A DNA stretch of 64,000 nucleotides, from NCBI GenBank assembly GCA_964461025.1, contig CAYWSE010000004.1, positions 1-64,000 of the forward strand, given 5' to 3'. Position 1 is the first letter of the stretch, and each line of letters opens with the position of its first letter. Made by a program: the position numbers and the translations under genes. The notes beneath the pieces were generated by a model. The model had not been told where the DNA came from, searched no databases, and saw only the letters and a list, made by a program, of their open reading frames with translations. This stretch comes from JAHBVL01 sp964461025 (lineage in GTDB: Bacteria; Chloroflexota; Chloroflexia; Thermomicrobiales; UBA6265). This document shows, in pieces, positions 8,276 through 18,189 of the stretch.

Positions 8276-9895
8276 TTAGTCCTTCAGCCACCAGTTCCAG
8301 AAGGGGACCGTCAGCTGGACCTGAGGCAGGAAACCACCAACCCTGGCGGACATCGCGGCGATCGAACCGAAGTCTCCTACCTTGATCATTGGAATCTCGG
8401 TGTAGAAGTTGCTCTGAATCTGTTCCCAGTGCGCGTAGCGTGTGTCGAAGTCCGACTCGCTTCGCAGAAGATCAAACTCAGCCGACGTCTCGTCGCTGCA
8501 CCACCAACCGGGCCACGAGCAGAGCTGCAGGAGCGAAAGCTGGGTCGGGTCGGAAGAGAAGGGATAGCTCGTCGGGAATAGATCCCAGAGTGTTTCGTCA
8601 GCGCGTCGCTCGACCAATGTCGCCCAGTCGTATGTTTCGTATTCGACGGTAAAACCCGCTGCCTCGAGCTGCTGAGACGCCACCAGACCGATGTTGTAGA
8701 GGTACTGGTATTCCTGAGTCGACATAAATCGCAATGGCGTACCGTCGTAGCCTGCCTCTTCCAGGTACTGGCTGGCCAGCTCGGGATTGCCCTGGTTGTA
8801 GCGTTCTTCGCCAATGGCCGAGCTCCACGCTGTTTCCTGGAGCATGACGCCGGGATCAAGCCGGTAAAAGCCTTCCCCGTGTGCCGCCTGCAGAATCGGC
8901 TCGCTGGAGATCGCCGCCTGGATCGCCTCGCGAATCTTGAGATCGCCTGTCAGCGGAGAGCGCCAGTTGATGACGATCACGTCGATGTCACTCGGCGGCA
9001 ACGTTTCGACTACGAGCGAATCGTCGCCACTCAGGGCCTGGAGTTGGTCGGTGCCCACGGTCGATAGATAGTGGTAGTCACCGGCCTGGAGACCGGCGAC
9101 GCGCACCGCTTCATCCGTAGCCGGAATGAAGACGAGCTCATCGAGAAACTGCTCTTTGAATCCGCCATGGCCCACCGGTTCTCCCTCGAGCGCGGTGTAA
9201 TCATCAAAGCGGGTCAGCGAGATATGGTCGTCAGGCACCCACTCGCCGAACTGATACGGGCCCGTGCCCACGAACCCGCTCGTCAACGGCTCTTCGCCGG
9301 CAGCGTCGATCACTGATTTCGGATAGATCGCGCAGCCCTGATAGTTCTCAGCCAGCGTTGGCACGAACGTGCCGAATGGATGGGTCATCACAAAGTCGAT
9401 GGTGTAGTCATCGACGACGTTGATCGACTCAGTCGCTTCGAGCAACGCCCCACCATGTCCGCTACGTGCACCCCAGCGTTCGATCGACGCGACAACATCG
9501 GCGGCTTTCAGTTCCTCGCCGTTGTGGAACAGCACGCCCTGTCGCAGGCGGAGCGTATTCGTCAGGCCATCTTCACTGACCTCATGACTCTCGGCCAGCA
9601 TTGGGATGATGTTGAACCCTTCGTCGTAGGTGAAGAGCGGTTCGTACATCGACCAGGCCATCAAGGAGACGATTCCCGCTGTTGTCTGATGGATGTCGAG
9701 CGTTGGAGGCTCGCCGGCGATGGCGACATTCAGCGACCCGCCGACAACCGGTTCATCGTCCTGGGCCAGCACACCCGGCCCGGTCATCGCTGTTGCACCG
9801 ATCCCCAGCGCGGATGCCTGCAGTAGCGTTCGCCGGGAGACCGCAACGTTCGGGAAGGGAGTGATGAGGGACTGTTCGCTCTCTCGAGATTTCAT
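8276..9895 (-). CDS. ABC transporter substrate-binding protein, family 5 (peptide/nickel type), Tat-exported
   Basis: A 539-residue solute-binding protein. Residues 17-22 give a twin-arginine signal (VSRRTLLQ) followed by a hydrophobic stretch and an ALA-type cleavage region ending VLAQ, so it is probably exported folded. The body has the family-5 pattern: GEPPTLDIHQTT near the start, the LRQGVLFHNGEELKAADVVASIERW segment, and a late VGGFLPQVQ. The ATG at 9895 is preceded by GGAGGA; the longer in-frame extension is not supported. No permease or ATPase genes adjoin it, so it must share a transporter encoded elsewhere. Substrate unknown. Confidence 0.9.
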   Translation of the reverse strand: MKSRESEQSLITPFPNVAVSRRTLLQASALGIGATAMTGPGVLAQDDEPVVGGSLNVAIAGEPPTLDIHQTTAGIVSLMAWSMYEPLFTYDEGFNIIPMLAESHEVSEDGLTNTLRLRQGVLFHNGEELKAADVVASIERWGARSGHGGALLEATESINVVDDYTIDFVMTHPFGTFVPTLAENYQGCAIYPKSVIDAAGEEPLTSGFVGTGPYQFGEWVPDDHISLTRFDDYTALEGEPVGHGGFKEQFLDELVFIPATDEAVRVAGLQAGDYHYLSTVGTDQLQALSGDDSLVVETLPPSDIDVIVINWRSPLTGDLKIREAIQAAISSEPILQAAHGEGFYRLDPGVMLQETAWSSAIGEERYNQGNPELASQYLEEAGYDGTPLRFMSTQEYQYLYNIGLVASQQLEAAGFTVEYETYDWATLVERRADETLWDLFPTSYPFSSDPTQLSLLQLCSWPGWWCSDETSAEFDLLRSESDFDTRYAHWEQIQSNFYTEIPMIKVGDFGSIAAMSARVGGFLPQVQLTVPFWNWWLKD

Positions 9896-10216
9896 TTGGA
9901 ATTCCTCCAGTACTTCGATCTCAAGCCTGCCGTTCCGGTGATCTTCGCATCGCTCTTTGCCTGGCGGTATGCACTTGGTCGCCAGTCCGCGCACCTCTCT
10001 CTCCTTGAACTCACGATCGAAAATGAATGGAGAACCTCCGGCCGGAGATCATTGCATTCGCGACCGACCGGCGTTTGTTCGATCATATCGGCGGGTGCAG
10101 GGGAGGTCAATTCCATTCATTCGCGGTTAACGTTCCGCTCGCATGTCAATGTCGATTTGCCGCGATGGTCGGCTATGCTCACGTCGCAGGTCGCTAAAGG
10201 CAGGAGAGAGAACGAA
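9896..10216. other. Divergent intergenic region
   Basis: About 320 bases between the binding protein (minus) and the dioxygenase-like gene (plus). I see no gene. A TATGCT box at 10173-10178 could be the -10 of the plus-strand gene, but its -35 is weak; AGGAGAGA at 10202-10209 is the ribosome binding site of the next gene. Confidence 0.4.
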
Positions 10217-11098
10217 ATGACCGGAATCGTGTTTGGCGCCGTCGCTCCCCACGGATGGACGTTGATTCCCGATCTGGCGCCCGATGCAGAAGGCGCCACG
10301 CAGACAGTCAGCGCGATGGAAGAACTGGGGAAGCGCTTTACGGAAGCGAATGCCGATCTGATCGTGCTTGCCACTCCGCACAATGTCCGAGTCGAGGGGC
10401 AGATTTGCGTGTCGCGCGTAGGGCGCGGAGCCGGCACGCTCTACTACAACGACCGCGCCGTCGAAATGAACATCCCGATGGATGTCTCGTTTTCCGAAGC
10501 TATTGCCGATGCGGCCCGTGACCGGGGAGTGCCAATCGCCCGAGTTGGCTTTGCCGGCAATAACCCGAACCAGAGTGTTCTGCCACTCGATTGGGGAACC
10601 ATGGTGCCGCTCTGGTTTCTGGGTCATGGCAGGAGCCTGCCTGGTTCGGGCGACGTGCTCGCCGATCCACCGGCGGACGACATCGGTCCGCCGGTCGTGA
10701 CCGTATCGCCGTCACGCGTGTTGGATTTGCAGGTGAATGTCGATTTTGGAGAGATCATCGCGGATGTCGCGGCGGCGTCCGGACGGCGGGTTGCGTTCAT
10801 CGCCTCGTGCGACTGGTCGCATGCGCATGCCGGGAGCCGCTATGGCGAGAACATCGCGGCGGCGGAGGCACTTGACGGAGCTATGGTCAAGGCACTGAAA
10901 GTGGGCGATCCCGGACGTCTGATCGATCTCGATCAAGAGTTGATCGACGCTGCCGCGATCGACGGATTGTGGCAGGCATTGATGCTCGCCGGAGTACTGA
11001 ACCGCGTTCCCATGGATGTCGAGTTTCTGGGCTACGAAGTAGCAGAGACATTCAGCACAGGGATGGCCGTGGCGGCTTTCACGCCGCGCGCCGTCTGA
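10217..11098 (+). CDS. LigB-type class III extradiol dioxygenase-like protein
   Basis: A 293-residue member of the LigB superfamily (class III extradiol dioxygenase B subunits, related to Memo). Candidate metal-binding histidines are in VAPHGW (near residue 10), LATPHN (near residue 55) and IASCDWSHAHAG (near residue 205). The ATG at 10217 follows AGGAGAGA at good distance. Class III enzymes cleave catechols using Fe(II), but this branch also contains proteins without proven ring cleavage. The next gene, 56 bases downstream, is a sugar-isomerase-like TIM barrel, so the pair may act on a shared, unknown substrate. Confidence 0.75.
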   Translation: MTGIVFGAVAPHGWTLIPDLAPDAEGATQTVSAMEELGKRFTEANADLIVLATPHNVRVEGQICVSRVGRGAGTLYYNDRAVEMNIPMDVSFSEAIADAARDRGVPIARVGFAGNNPNQSVLPLDWGTMVPLWFLGHGRSLPGSGDVLADPPADDIGPPVVTVSPSRVLDLQVNVDFGEIIADVAAASGRRVAFIASCDWSHAHAGSRYGENIAAAEALDGAMVKALKVGDPGRLIDLDQELIDAAAIDGLWQALMLAGVLNRVPMDVEFLGYEVAETFSTGMAVAAFTPRAV

Positions 11099-11154
11099 CG
11101 CGGCCGGTACAATCATCAACCGTTGGCGACATTCCGATTAACAAAGGAACGAGG

Positions 11155-11910
11155 ATGAAATCCAGTATTGCCTGGTGGTGTTTCGAGAATACCGGACTAG
11201 CCCCCGCACGGCTTATCGAGGCGGCGGTTGACATTGGCTACGACGGTTTTGAGCTGGCGCCCCAGCAGGAGTGGGCTGCCATTCGCGATGCCGGCCTGAC
11301 GATCGTTTCGGATCGCGGTCACGAGGGCATCGGCCGGGGGCTCAACGATCCTTCCCAGCACGACCGCTGCGAACGCGAGCTCGACGCGGCCATCACGCGG
11401 GCATCAGAGTGGCAGATTCCCGTTCTGATTTGCTTCAGCGGCGAACGTCATGGCATTGATGACGAGGTTGGAGCGATCAATACCGCCACCATCTTGCGGC
11501 GAGTGGCAAAGAGCGCCGAAGACGCCGGTGTGGTGCTCACGCTGGAACTGCTGAACAGCAAAATTGACCACCCCGGCTATCAGTGCGACCACACCGCTTG
11601 GGGAGTCAAGGTGATCGAGTGGGTCGATTCACGGGCAGTCAAGCTCCTCTACGACATCTATCACATGCAGGTGATGGAAGGCGACATCATTCGAACGGTC
11701 CAAACCCATCACCAACACTTCGGCCACTATCACATAGCCGGCAACCCGGGACGTCACGAACCTGACGAGAATCAGGAGATCAATTATCCTCCGATTTACA
11801 GGGCGATCGAAGCTACTGGGTTTCGCGGGTATGTGGGGATGGAGTTCGTACCGGCCGGTGATCCTTCGGCGGCTTTACGTGCAGCCTTCAACCTACTGGC
11901 GAATCAATAG
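11155..11910 (+). CDS. Hydroxypyruvate isomerase-like / xylose isomerase-like TIM barrel protein
   Basis: A 251-residue AP-endonuclease-2 fold protein. The glutamate in LELLNSKIDHPGY, the LLYDIYHMQVMEGD segment and the HYHIAGNPGRHEPDENQEINY segment, with C-terminal GMEFVP, match the hydroxypyruvate isomerase (Hyi) branch, where the metal ligands are Glu, Asp, His and Glu. Start ATG with AAAGGAACGAGG in front. The reaction is probably isomerisation of a small sugar or hydroxy-keto acid; exact substrate not determined. Confidence 0.85.
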   Translation: MKSSIAWWCFENTGLAPARLIEAAVDIGYDGFELAPQQEWAAIRDAGLTIVSDRGHEGIGRGLNDPSQHDRCERELDAAITRASEWQIPVLICFSGERHGIDDEVGAINTATILRRVAKSAEDAGVVLTLELLNSKIDHPGYQCDHTAWGVKVIEWVDSRAVKLLYDIYHMQVMEGDIIRTVQTHHQHFGHYHIAGNPGRHEPDENQEINYPPIYRAIEATGFRGYVGMEFVPAGDPSAALRAAFNLLANQ

Positions 11911-11958
11911 CCTCCGCCGCACCGTCATCTTGTTGGTTATTGGAAAGGTTCAAGAATC

Positions 11959-12744
11959 ATGTCCACTTCAACAGCGACGCGAGGTATGCCCCCGGAGAAA
12001 GTCCGCGAAGTGCTCGGTTTGCTCAGGAACGTGAACAGCGTAGAACTCAAGCTGACGGTTCCACAGGATCACCACGAAGGGCTGCGCAGCACCCTCGGCG
12101 TTGATCCGCTCGAAGCGGAAATGCGGCAGGTCTATTTTTTCGACACCCCCGATCTGCAGCTGAACAAGGCCGGAGTCGTGGTGCGAGCCAGGAGAGTTCA
12201 GGGAGGCGCGGGCGACTCGATCGTCAAGCTTCGGCCAATCGATCCGGAGCGAGTCTCGAAGGAACTCCGGAAGTCGCCTGCGTTTTCCGTAGAGCTCGAT
12301 GCGATGAAGGGCGGATATGTCTGCTCGGGCACGTTGAAACGGGAACTCGATGCGGAAACAGTCCTCGAAGCTGAGCTCGGCACACGACCGATTCGCAAGC
12401 TCCTGACCAAAGAACAGCGAAGCTTCTATGAGGAGCACGCTCCATCCGGCCTCGCGCTCGATGATCTCTCCATCATGGGGCCAATCTTCGTATTGAAGCT
12501 CAAATTCGAGCCGAAGGTGCTCAAACGACGAATGGTCGCCGAAATGTGGTTCTACCCGGATGGGTCGCGACTCGTAGAGCTGTCAACCAAAACGCCGCCG
12601 GAGACAGCGTTCGATGCCATCGTCGAAACCCGCGATTATCTTCAGACCCTTGGTATTTCTGCCAGTGGAGAACAACAAACGAAGACGCGCAAAGCGCTCG
12701 ACTTCTTCTCCCGGCGACTGGGCGCGGTGGAAGCAACGGGATAA
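11959..12744 (+). CDS. CYTH-domain protein
   Basis: A 261-residue protein with the triphosphate tunnel fold of CYTH proteins (CyaB adenylate cyclase, thiamine triphosphatase, polyphosphate-binding enzymes). The N-terminal VELKL strand (residues 29-33) stands for the ExExK motif but has only part of it; tunnel-type charged strands follow in VYFFDTPDLQLNKAGVVVRARR and SIVKLRP. The loss of one acidic residue in the ExExK motif makes catalytic activity uncertain. It starts 48 bases after the isomerase gene and may be cotranscribed with it. Confidence 0.7.
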   Translation: MSTSTATRGMPPEKVREVLGLLRNVNSVELKLTVPQDHHEGLRSTLGVDPLEAEMRQVYFFDTPDLQLNKAGVVVRARRVQGGAGDSIVKLRPIDPERVSKELRKSPAFSVELDAMKGGYVCSGTLKRELDAETVLEAELGTRPIRKLLTKEQRSFYEEHAPSGLALDDLSIMGPIFVLKLKFEPKVLKRRMVAEMWFYPDGSRLVELSTKTPPETAFDAIVETRDYLQTLGISASGEQQTKTRKALDFFSRRLGAVEATG

Positions 12745-12776
12745 TCCACGTCGACCCTCCGCAACAAGGAGATGGT

Positions 12777-13079
12777 TCAGGATTTGTCACTCGAACCGGG
12801 CAGGCGGTCGCGAATCGACTGCCAGAAGGACTTCTGCCCCGCGCCTGGATTCGGCCACTGCTTGTCTTCGCCGCGAATCCGGTTGGCAAACATGAAGTAG
12901 AGCGAGCCGCCGATCATGACGATCGCCAAAACCCAGACCAACCAGCCAGGGCCGTTGTATCTCAGCCGCTCGCCGGTGATGATCTGCCAGACCAGCACCA
13001 GACCGACAACACTGCACAGCCCGAGAATCAATACGCCAATGGGGTTATCTCGAAACATCGGGATCGCTCGCCCATTCAT
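12777..13079 (-). CDS. Small two-helix membrane protein of unknown function
   Basis: About 100 residues with two strong transmembrane stretches (NPIGVLILGLCSVVGLVLVW and WLVWVLAIVMIGGSLYFMF) and a charged, proline-containing tail. I do not recognise a family. The ATG at 13079 is used; ATG 13058 just before the first helix, or a TTG overlapping the stop of the upstream gene, are alternatives. The close spacing suggests cotranscription with the secreted protein upstream. Confidence 0.55.
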   Translation of the reverse strand: MNGRAIPMFRDNPIGVLILGLCSVVGLVLVWQIITGERLRYNGPGWLVWVLAIVMIGGSLYFMFANRIRGEDKQWPNPGAGQKSFWQSIRDRLPGSSDKS

Positions 13080-13102
13080 CCGAATCAGCGCGTAAACGCC
13101 TG

Positions 13103-14407
13103 TCAAGCGTACCCGATCGATGAGGGGACGGGCGATATCGCGAGTATCCAGAGCGATGAGAGCGTCTGCCCGGCATTCATGAGTATCAGACTCCGGTCCT
13201 CCTGGGCGAGCAGAAGAAGTGGGGGCGTACGCGAAACACCCGTTTCGCTCCGATCAATACGCGCGAGGCCACGCTCCAAAGCCAGATAGTCACTGCTCAC
13301 GCATCGTGGGACACGAGAGTACGCACACGCAATAAAGATACCGGCCCCGTCATCGACGGCCACGCTGGCGCCAGGCGTCAGCAACATCTCACCCCAGGAG
13401 ATCCGCATCGACTCGCCAAAGCCGAGTTCACTCACTGACGCGATCACGGAGGTCTGAACTCCAGTCAACTGGCGAGCGGTATCGAGAGAGATCTCACCAG
13501 TCAGAGCGGCCATTGAGTTCGAGAGTCGCAGCATTGAGGCCTCAACAAGTCCGGCATTCGTCAACCAAACGACACTTTTTGCGGGAACGATCACCACGTC
13601 CCCCAGATTGTGGATGCTGGCGTTTCCGGTTGGAGACGCGCTCGCTGCTGAAGGAACGCCATACGATTCCAGCTCGATCTCCGCTGCGGAGGCCGGCAGT
13701 TGCCGGGCCACTTCTATCGAAAGCCGCCCCGTCAACACTCGCAGCAGGACAGGGGTTTCGTTTGTGAACAGCGTGAGATGGGTTCGTGGTGGAAAGTAGT
13801 CGAGGCCGGCCTTCAGGGTCCCATCCCAGCCCGGCTCAGGATCGAGCGGCAGTTCGTCCAGTGAAGTGATGCGGAATCGGTCAGACCAATCAGCTCGCCG
13901 GTCCACAATCGTGCCATGCGCGATCCGCAACTCTTCGCTCGCCGGCCAGAGTGCGGTCTGGTCGTCCACTTTCAAACCAAGTGCACGCGCAGACCGGGGA
14001 ACGGAGACAGTTGCCTGAACAAGCGTCCTCTCACCATCCCTGAAAATTGACAGTGGTTCGATTTCAGCTCCGGGGGCAACCGCCCGCACGAACGCAATAT
14101 GCCGCTCGAGGTCTGCCGCACCCTTCGTTTCCACTCCGGAAAGTGTGACGTCGAGAAATCCGGAGTCCAACAGCGCTCGCAAAGAGTCAGGATCGCCAGA
14201 CTCGATCATGTGGTTGATGGAGTCATAGTAGGCATAGACAATCAGGTTGCGTTCCTGTCTCGGACCGACGACAACAGCGCCTGAACCAACGCTCTTGGAA
14301 GCGACGGCGGCAGTAACCGATGCGATCAGGAGCAAGGTCGCGGCGACAAGTGGCAGCGACGAATGCTGTCGGTTGGCGCTGGATTGGACACTGGATCGCG
14401 CATTCAT
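13103..14407 (-). CDS. Secreted or membrane-anchored protein with SnoaL-like domain
   Basis: 434 residues. A hydrophobic segment near residues 20-37 is a signal peptide or anchor. Residues of about 55-140 look like an NTF2/SnoaL-like domain (helix VYAYYDSINHMIESGDPDSLRALLDSGF, then paired strands). The remainder is rich in beta strands with a cupin-like flavour, and repeats segments such as PRTHLTLFTNETPVLLRVL. I recognise no catalytic motif. Start uncertain: ATG 14407 is used, but GTG 14443 is possible and neither has a good ribosome binding site. Confidence 0.55.
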   Translation of the reverse strand: MNARSSVQSSANRQHSSLPLVAATLLLIASVTAAVASKSVGSGAVVVGPRQERNLIVYAYYDSINHMIESGDPDSLRALLDSGFLDVTLSGVETKGAADLERHIAFVRAVAPGAEIEPLSIFRDGERTLVQATVSVPRSARALGLKVDDQTALWPASEELRIAHGTIVDRRADWSDRFRITSLDELPLDPEPGWDGTLKAGLDYFPPRTHLTLFTNETPVLLRVLTGRLSIEVARQLPASAAEIELESYGVPSAASASPTGNASIHNLGDVVIVPAKSVVWLTNAGLVEASMLRLSNSMAALTGEISLDTARQLTGVQTSVIASVSELGFGESMRISWGEMLLTPGASVAVDDGAGIFIACAYSRVPRCVSSDYLALERGLARIDRSETGVSRTPPLLLLAQEDRSLILMNAGQTLSSLWILAISPVPSSIGYA

Positions 14408-14594
14408 GTTTTCGATGGTGCGTCGGGCACGGGAAGACGTCACCGTCAGGAATTGGGAAATCGCGATGCTGTCGGATATGGGTCGTCATCAATGTTGACG
14501 ATGGTCAGTCGAGGGGCATCAGCTCGCAGGGAGGACGCCAAACGAGCGAGGGAGGCCCACCGCAAGGGGTAAGGCTCGGCGCGGACGTTGCGAC

Positions 14595-15435
14595 CTATGC
14601 GAGACCGTTACGCACGGCCCAAACCGCAACCGCTGACCGGGAATCGAGCTCGAGTTTGGTCATGATGTTCCGCATGTGACTGATCGCCGTGGCCTGGCTC
14701 ACCCACAACTGGTCGGCGATCTCCCGATTGGACATGCCCGAAGCAACCAATTTGACGACATCGACCTCACGCCGGGTCAGACCACCCGGAGAGACCGCGC
14801 GTGAACCCCGGAGAGTAGGCTCCGGATCCTGATCGGAGGAGGCCAAGGCTTGTTCCGCTTCGGCAATCACCTGGTGAATGGTCAACTGCTCGCCCGAACG
14901 CCACTCTTGCTCGAAGATCTCCAACCCCAGATTTGCTCGAGCCGCTTCGATGGATTCGGCATTGAGCACACGTCGCGAGCCAGATCGCGACGAGTTGTGC
15001 AGCTGAGAGCAGGTGCTCGAAGTTGTCAAGAACAAGCAGCAAGGAGCGATCGGCAAGATGCTCACGCACTGCATCGGCAGGCTCCCGCCCAGTCAGTTCC
15101 GTCAATCCGAGCGAACTGGCAACGTGCCTGGCGACGCTCGATGCCTGTTGCACGGATGCCAGTGAGACGACGACGACGCCATTGTCGAATTCGCATGCCA
15201 TGGAATCGGCAGCTGCCATGGCGAGCCGGGTTTTGCCGACGCCGCCAGGCCCCGTTAGCGTCACCAACCGAACGTCCGGCCGCCGAAGGAGCGCTCCGAC
15301 GGCCATGGTTTCAGAATTGCGTCCGACGATCGAGTTCAGCGGAGATGGGGCCTGATAAACGGATCTCTCCTCCGATGGTTGGAGTAACCGCACAAACGGC
15401 TGAACGTTTCGTTCTTCTTGCGTGCGCAAACTCAT
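14595..15435 (-). pseudogene. Decayed NB-ARC/LuxR transcriptional regulator
   Basis: The 5' part encodes an NB-ARC-type P-loop (TGPGGVGKTRLA) and the LLVLDNFEHLL Walker B, ending after AIWLATC. From about 14985 a different frame takes over and encodes only the C-terminal end of such proteins, including the LuxR helix-turn-helix (LTRREVDVVKLVASGMSNREIADQLW). Full-length relatives, such as the one beginning at 62617, carry several hundred more residues between these parts. I read this as an internal deletion with a frameshift leaving a remnant. A programmed or functional short form is unlikely. Confidence 0.75.
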
Positions 15436-15562
15436 CGTTCCCGCCAAGTCATTCGCTTCATCAAATGGTGGACGTATACAGCATGCCAGCGGGGGAGATC
15501 GAGGTCAAGCGGTTTCGACGCGTGGTTCTCCATCAGAAGACTTCAAAAGAAACAACGAGAAC

Positions 15563-15590
15563 GGAGCGCGTCTTGTGACGCGCTCCTTTT
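15563..15590. terminator. Hairpin terminator downstream of the MMPL gene
   Basis: GGAGCGCGTC, loop TTGT, GACGCGCTCC: a perfect 10-bp stem followed by TTTT on the plus strand. It lies 24 bases past the stop of the minus-strand MMPL gene, where the T-tract is poor, so it may work in both directions and protect the decayed regulator region. Confidence 0.7.
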
Positions 15591-15613
15591 CAAACTGCCG
15601 TTTCCGGGATTCC

Positions 15614-17863
15614 CTAGTCGTCGCCGCTGGTGCTGGTGGCGGTGAAGACCGGCACTGGCAGCTCCGGCATGCGAACCTTGCCTTCGATCTGCAGGTTTGG
15701 CAGCCAGTTCAGCGATTTCGGCAGATACCAGTTGCGATCCCCGAGTAATGCCATCGAGGCAGGCACCAGCACCGACCGGACAATCGTTGCGTCCAGGAAG
15801 ACCGCGATCGCCAGTCCGAACCCGACCTGCTGCATCATCACCAGCCGCCCGGAAGCAAAGCCGGCGAAAACCGCAACCATGATCAGTGCCGCGCCGGTGA
15901 TCAACTTGGCCGTCGATTGCAACCCGTAAGCGACCGATTCGCCATTGCGGCCCGTCACGTCATAGTGCTCGCGAATCCGGCTGAGCAGGAAGACGTGGTA
16001 GTCCATGCTCAAGCCAAAGAGCACGCTGAACAGGAAGAGCGGCAACCAGGCCTCGATCATCGGCGTCTGCTGGAAACCAAGCAGATCGGCGCCGTATCCC
16101 TTCTGGAAGACGAGCACGATCGCACCATACGCCGCGCCAACGCTGAGGAGATTCATGACGATCGCCTTGATCGGCACGATCAACGAGCGGAATGCGACGG
16201 TCAACAGGATGAAGCTCAATCCAAGCACGAAGGCGAAGACGACCGGCATGTACGTGTCTGTCATGGCCGCGAAGTCGAGGTTGCTCGCCGTCAATCCGGT
16301 CACGTAGACGTCGCCGCCACGCTCACCGAACGCTTGCGGAATCAGCTCGTCGCGCAACAGTTCGATGTCGGCATAAGCTTCCGAGCCATCAGGCGCGGCG
16401 GTCGTCGGGAAGGACAACAGCACCAGATCGCCGGCCTCGTTCGCTTCCACAGTGAGCAGGCCGAACGCGCCGGAGCCTTCGATCGATGCGCTCAGGCGCT
16501 CGATGCTGTCGGCGATGACGGGATCGTTCAGATCACCGTCGACGACTACCTCGATCGGCGACACCATGCCCGCGGCAAAGTCCTGACTCAGAATGTCGAA
16601 CGCGGCACGTGTTTCCGTACCTTCGGGCAGCGACGAGATGCCTGCCGAGCCCTTGTTCATGTCGAAGTAGGGCAACGCGAGGGCGACCATTAGCGTTCCA
16701 GCCAGGAGAAGACTGACCAACGGATGGGCCATCACCACCCGGGTGATGCTTCCCCACACGCCGCGACCATCGGCATGATCGACCGGCGGCGCGGTCTTAC
16801 GGCGTCGCGGAAACTCGATCTTGTCACCGAGCGATGAGAGCATCGCAGGCAGAAGTGTCACGCTGGCAAAGACCGCCACGATCACCACGAGCGTGGCGCC
16901 AATGCCGAGGCTGCGGAATGTCGTCTCCGGCACGAGCAGCATGCCCATCAGCGCCAGAACCACGGTCGCACCCGAGAAGAGGACCGCCTTGCTGGCCGTG
17001 GCGCCGGCCACCTCGATCGCTTCGATCTTCTTGTGACCGCGTTGCCGCTCTTCGCGGTAACGAGAAATGATGAAGAGCGCGTAGTCGATGCCAACTGCCA
17101 AACCGATCATGAAGATCATGTTCACGATGAAGAACGAGAGGTCCATCATCCGGCCGACAATTGCGGCCATGCCAACGGCGACGAAGATCGAGGTGAACCC
17201 GATGATGATCGGCAGTCCGGCCGCGACGAGCGTGCCCAGAACAGCGATCAGAATCACCACTGCGACCAGGAGGCCGAACTTTTCACCCCTGGCCAGATCC
17301 TCTTCGGAAATCGTGTTGAATTCGTCAGCGAGCGTGACGTCGCCAACACTCAGCACGTCGTACCCGGCAGCCGACGAGGCGGCATGATCCAGAGCGGCCC
17401 GATAGTCGGCGGCCCGGTCTTCCGCTTCGGCCTGATCACCCTGCATGGCGACGAACAGGAGCGTGGCCTGACGATCGGCGGAAAGCATGGCCGGATCGTT
17501 GGTGTCGTACCACGTGGCAACACTCTGGATCATGTCAGGCTGACTCCGCAGCTCCGCGGCAATCGATTCAACGACCTCCTGGAACGCCGCGTCATCGACT
17601 GTGGCGGCATCGGTGCGAACAATCACCGTTTCGGTCACCGGTGACTTGCCGCGCAGCCGCTCTTCGAGCAGATCGGCGCCCTTCTTCGATTCCGGATTGT
17701 TCAGAAACGAGCCTTCCGTGGTGAGGGCATCGTTCAAACTGGAAGCGGACATCCCGGCGAGAACCAGCAGAACGAGCCAGAGGAGCATCGTTCGCCATGG
17801 GTGGAGCGCGCTCGCCCGCGAAATGCCAGATGTTGAAAGAAGCGAGAAACGATTACGTTTCAT
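15614..17863 (-). CDS. MMPL-family RND transporter
   Basis: 749 residues with the MMPL layout: one N-terminal helix, a large extracytoplasmic loop, five helices, a second loop, and a final group of helices. The charged-residue pattern GIDYALFIISRYREE in the first helix bundle and LSMDYHVFLLSRIREHY in the second are the family proton-relay regions. Members export lipids or drugs driven by the proton gradient. Start ATG with AAGGAG in front. It is divergent from an ABC-2 export pair. Substrate unknown. Confidence 0.9.
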   Translation of the reverse strand: MKRNRFSLLSTSGISRASALHPWRTMLLWLVLLVLAGMSASSLNDALTTEGSFLNNPESKKGADLLEERLRGKSPVTETVIVRTDAATVDDAAFQEVVESIAAELRSQPDMIQSVATWYDTNDPAMLSADRQATLLFVAMQGDQAEAEDRAADYRAALDHAASSAAGYDVLSVGDVTLADEFNTISEEDLARGEKFGLLVAVVILIAVLGTLVAAGLPIIIGFTSIFVAVGMAAIVGRMMDLSFFIVNMIFMIGLAVGIDYALFIISRYREERQRGHKKIEAIEVAGATASKAVLFSGATVVLALMGMLLVPETTFRSLGIGATLVVIVAVFASVTLLPAMLSSLGDKIEFPRRRKTAPPVDHADGRGVWGSITRVVMAHPLVSLLLAGTLMVALALPYFDMNKGSAGISSLPEGTETRAAFDILSQDFAAGMVSPIEVVVDGDLNDPVIADSIERLSASIEGSGAFGLLTVEANEAGDLVLLSFPTTAAPDGSEAYADIELLRDELIPQAFGERGGDVYVTGLTASNLDFAAMTDTYMPVVFAFVLGLSFILLTVAFRSLIVPIKAIVMNLLSVGAAYGAIVLVFQKGYGADLLGFQQTPMIEAWLPLFLFSVLFGLSMDYHVFLLSRIREHYDVTGRNGESVAYGLQSTAKLITGAALIMVAVFAGFASGRLVMMQQVGFGLAIAVFLDATIVRSVLVPASMALLGDRNWYLPKSLNWLPNLQIEGKVRMPELPVPVFTATSTSGDD

Positions 17864-18189
17864 ACCAACTATGTCTCCTTGTCATTAGCATCCGCGCGTG
17901 CTGTATCCATTCAGCGTTGCCACGGATTTGGTTCACATGATTTCCAGGTTCATGACATCTCCGGAACTCCCACCTCCGGCGTCATGCAAAAAGCCGTTCT
18001 CTTTCGACGAGTGCGTCTTGACGCATTCGTCATTGATACTGATTCTGCCGAGCATGCGTCGTCCTCGCATCCGTCGAATTCCCAATATTTCGCGAATCAC
18101 GCACACGATGCGACTACGCCGTGATACGTAGAGGTGCGTGGTTGTGTGTTAGTCTCCACCGTCGGTTTGCGCGTCGAGTAGGAAACATC
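17864..18189. other. Divergent intergenic region
   Basis: About 325 bases between the MMPL gene (minus) and the ABC ATPase (plus). It holds the MMPL ribosome binding site (AAGGAG near 17875) and that of the ATPase (GAGTAGGA, 18176-18183). I see no gene and no clear promoter. Confidence 0.4.
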
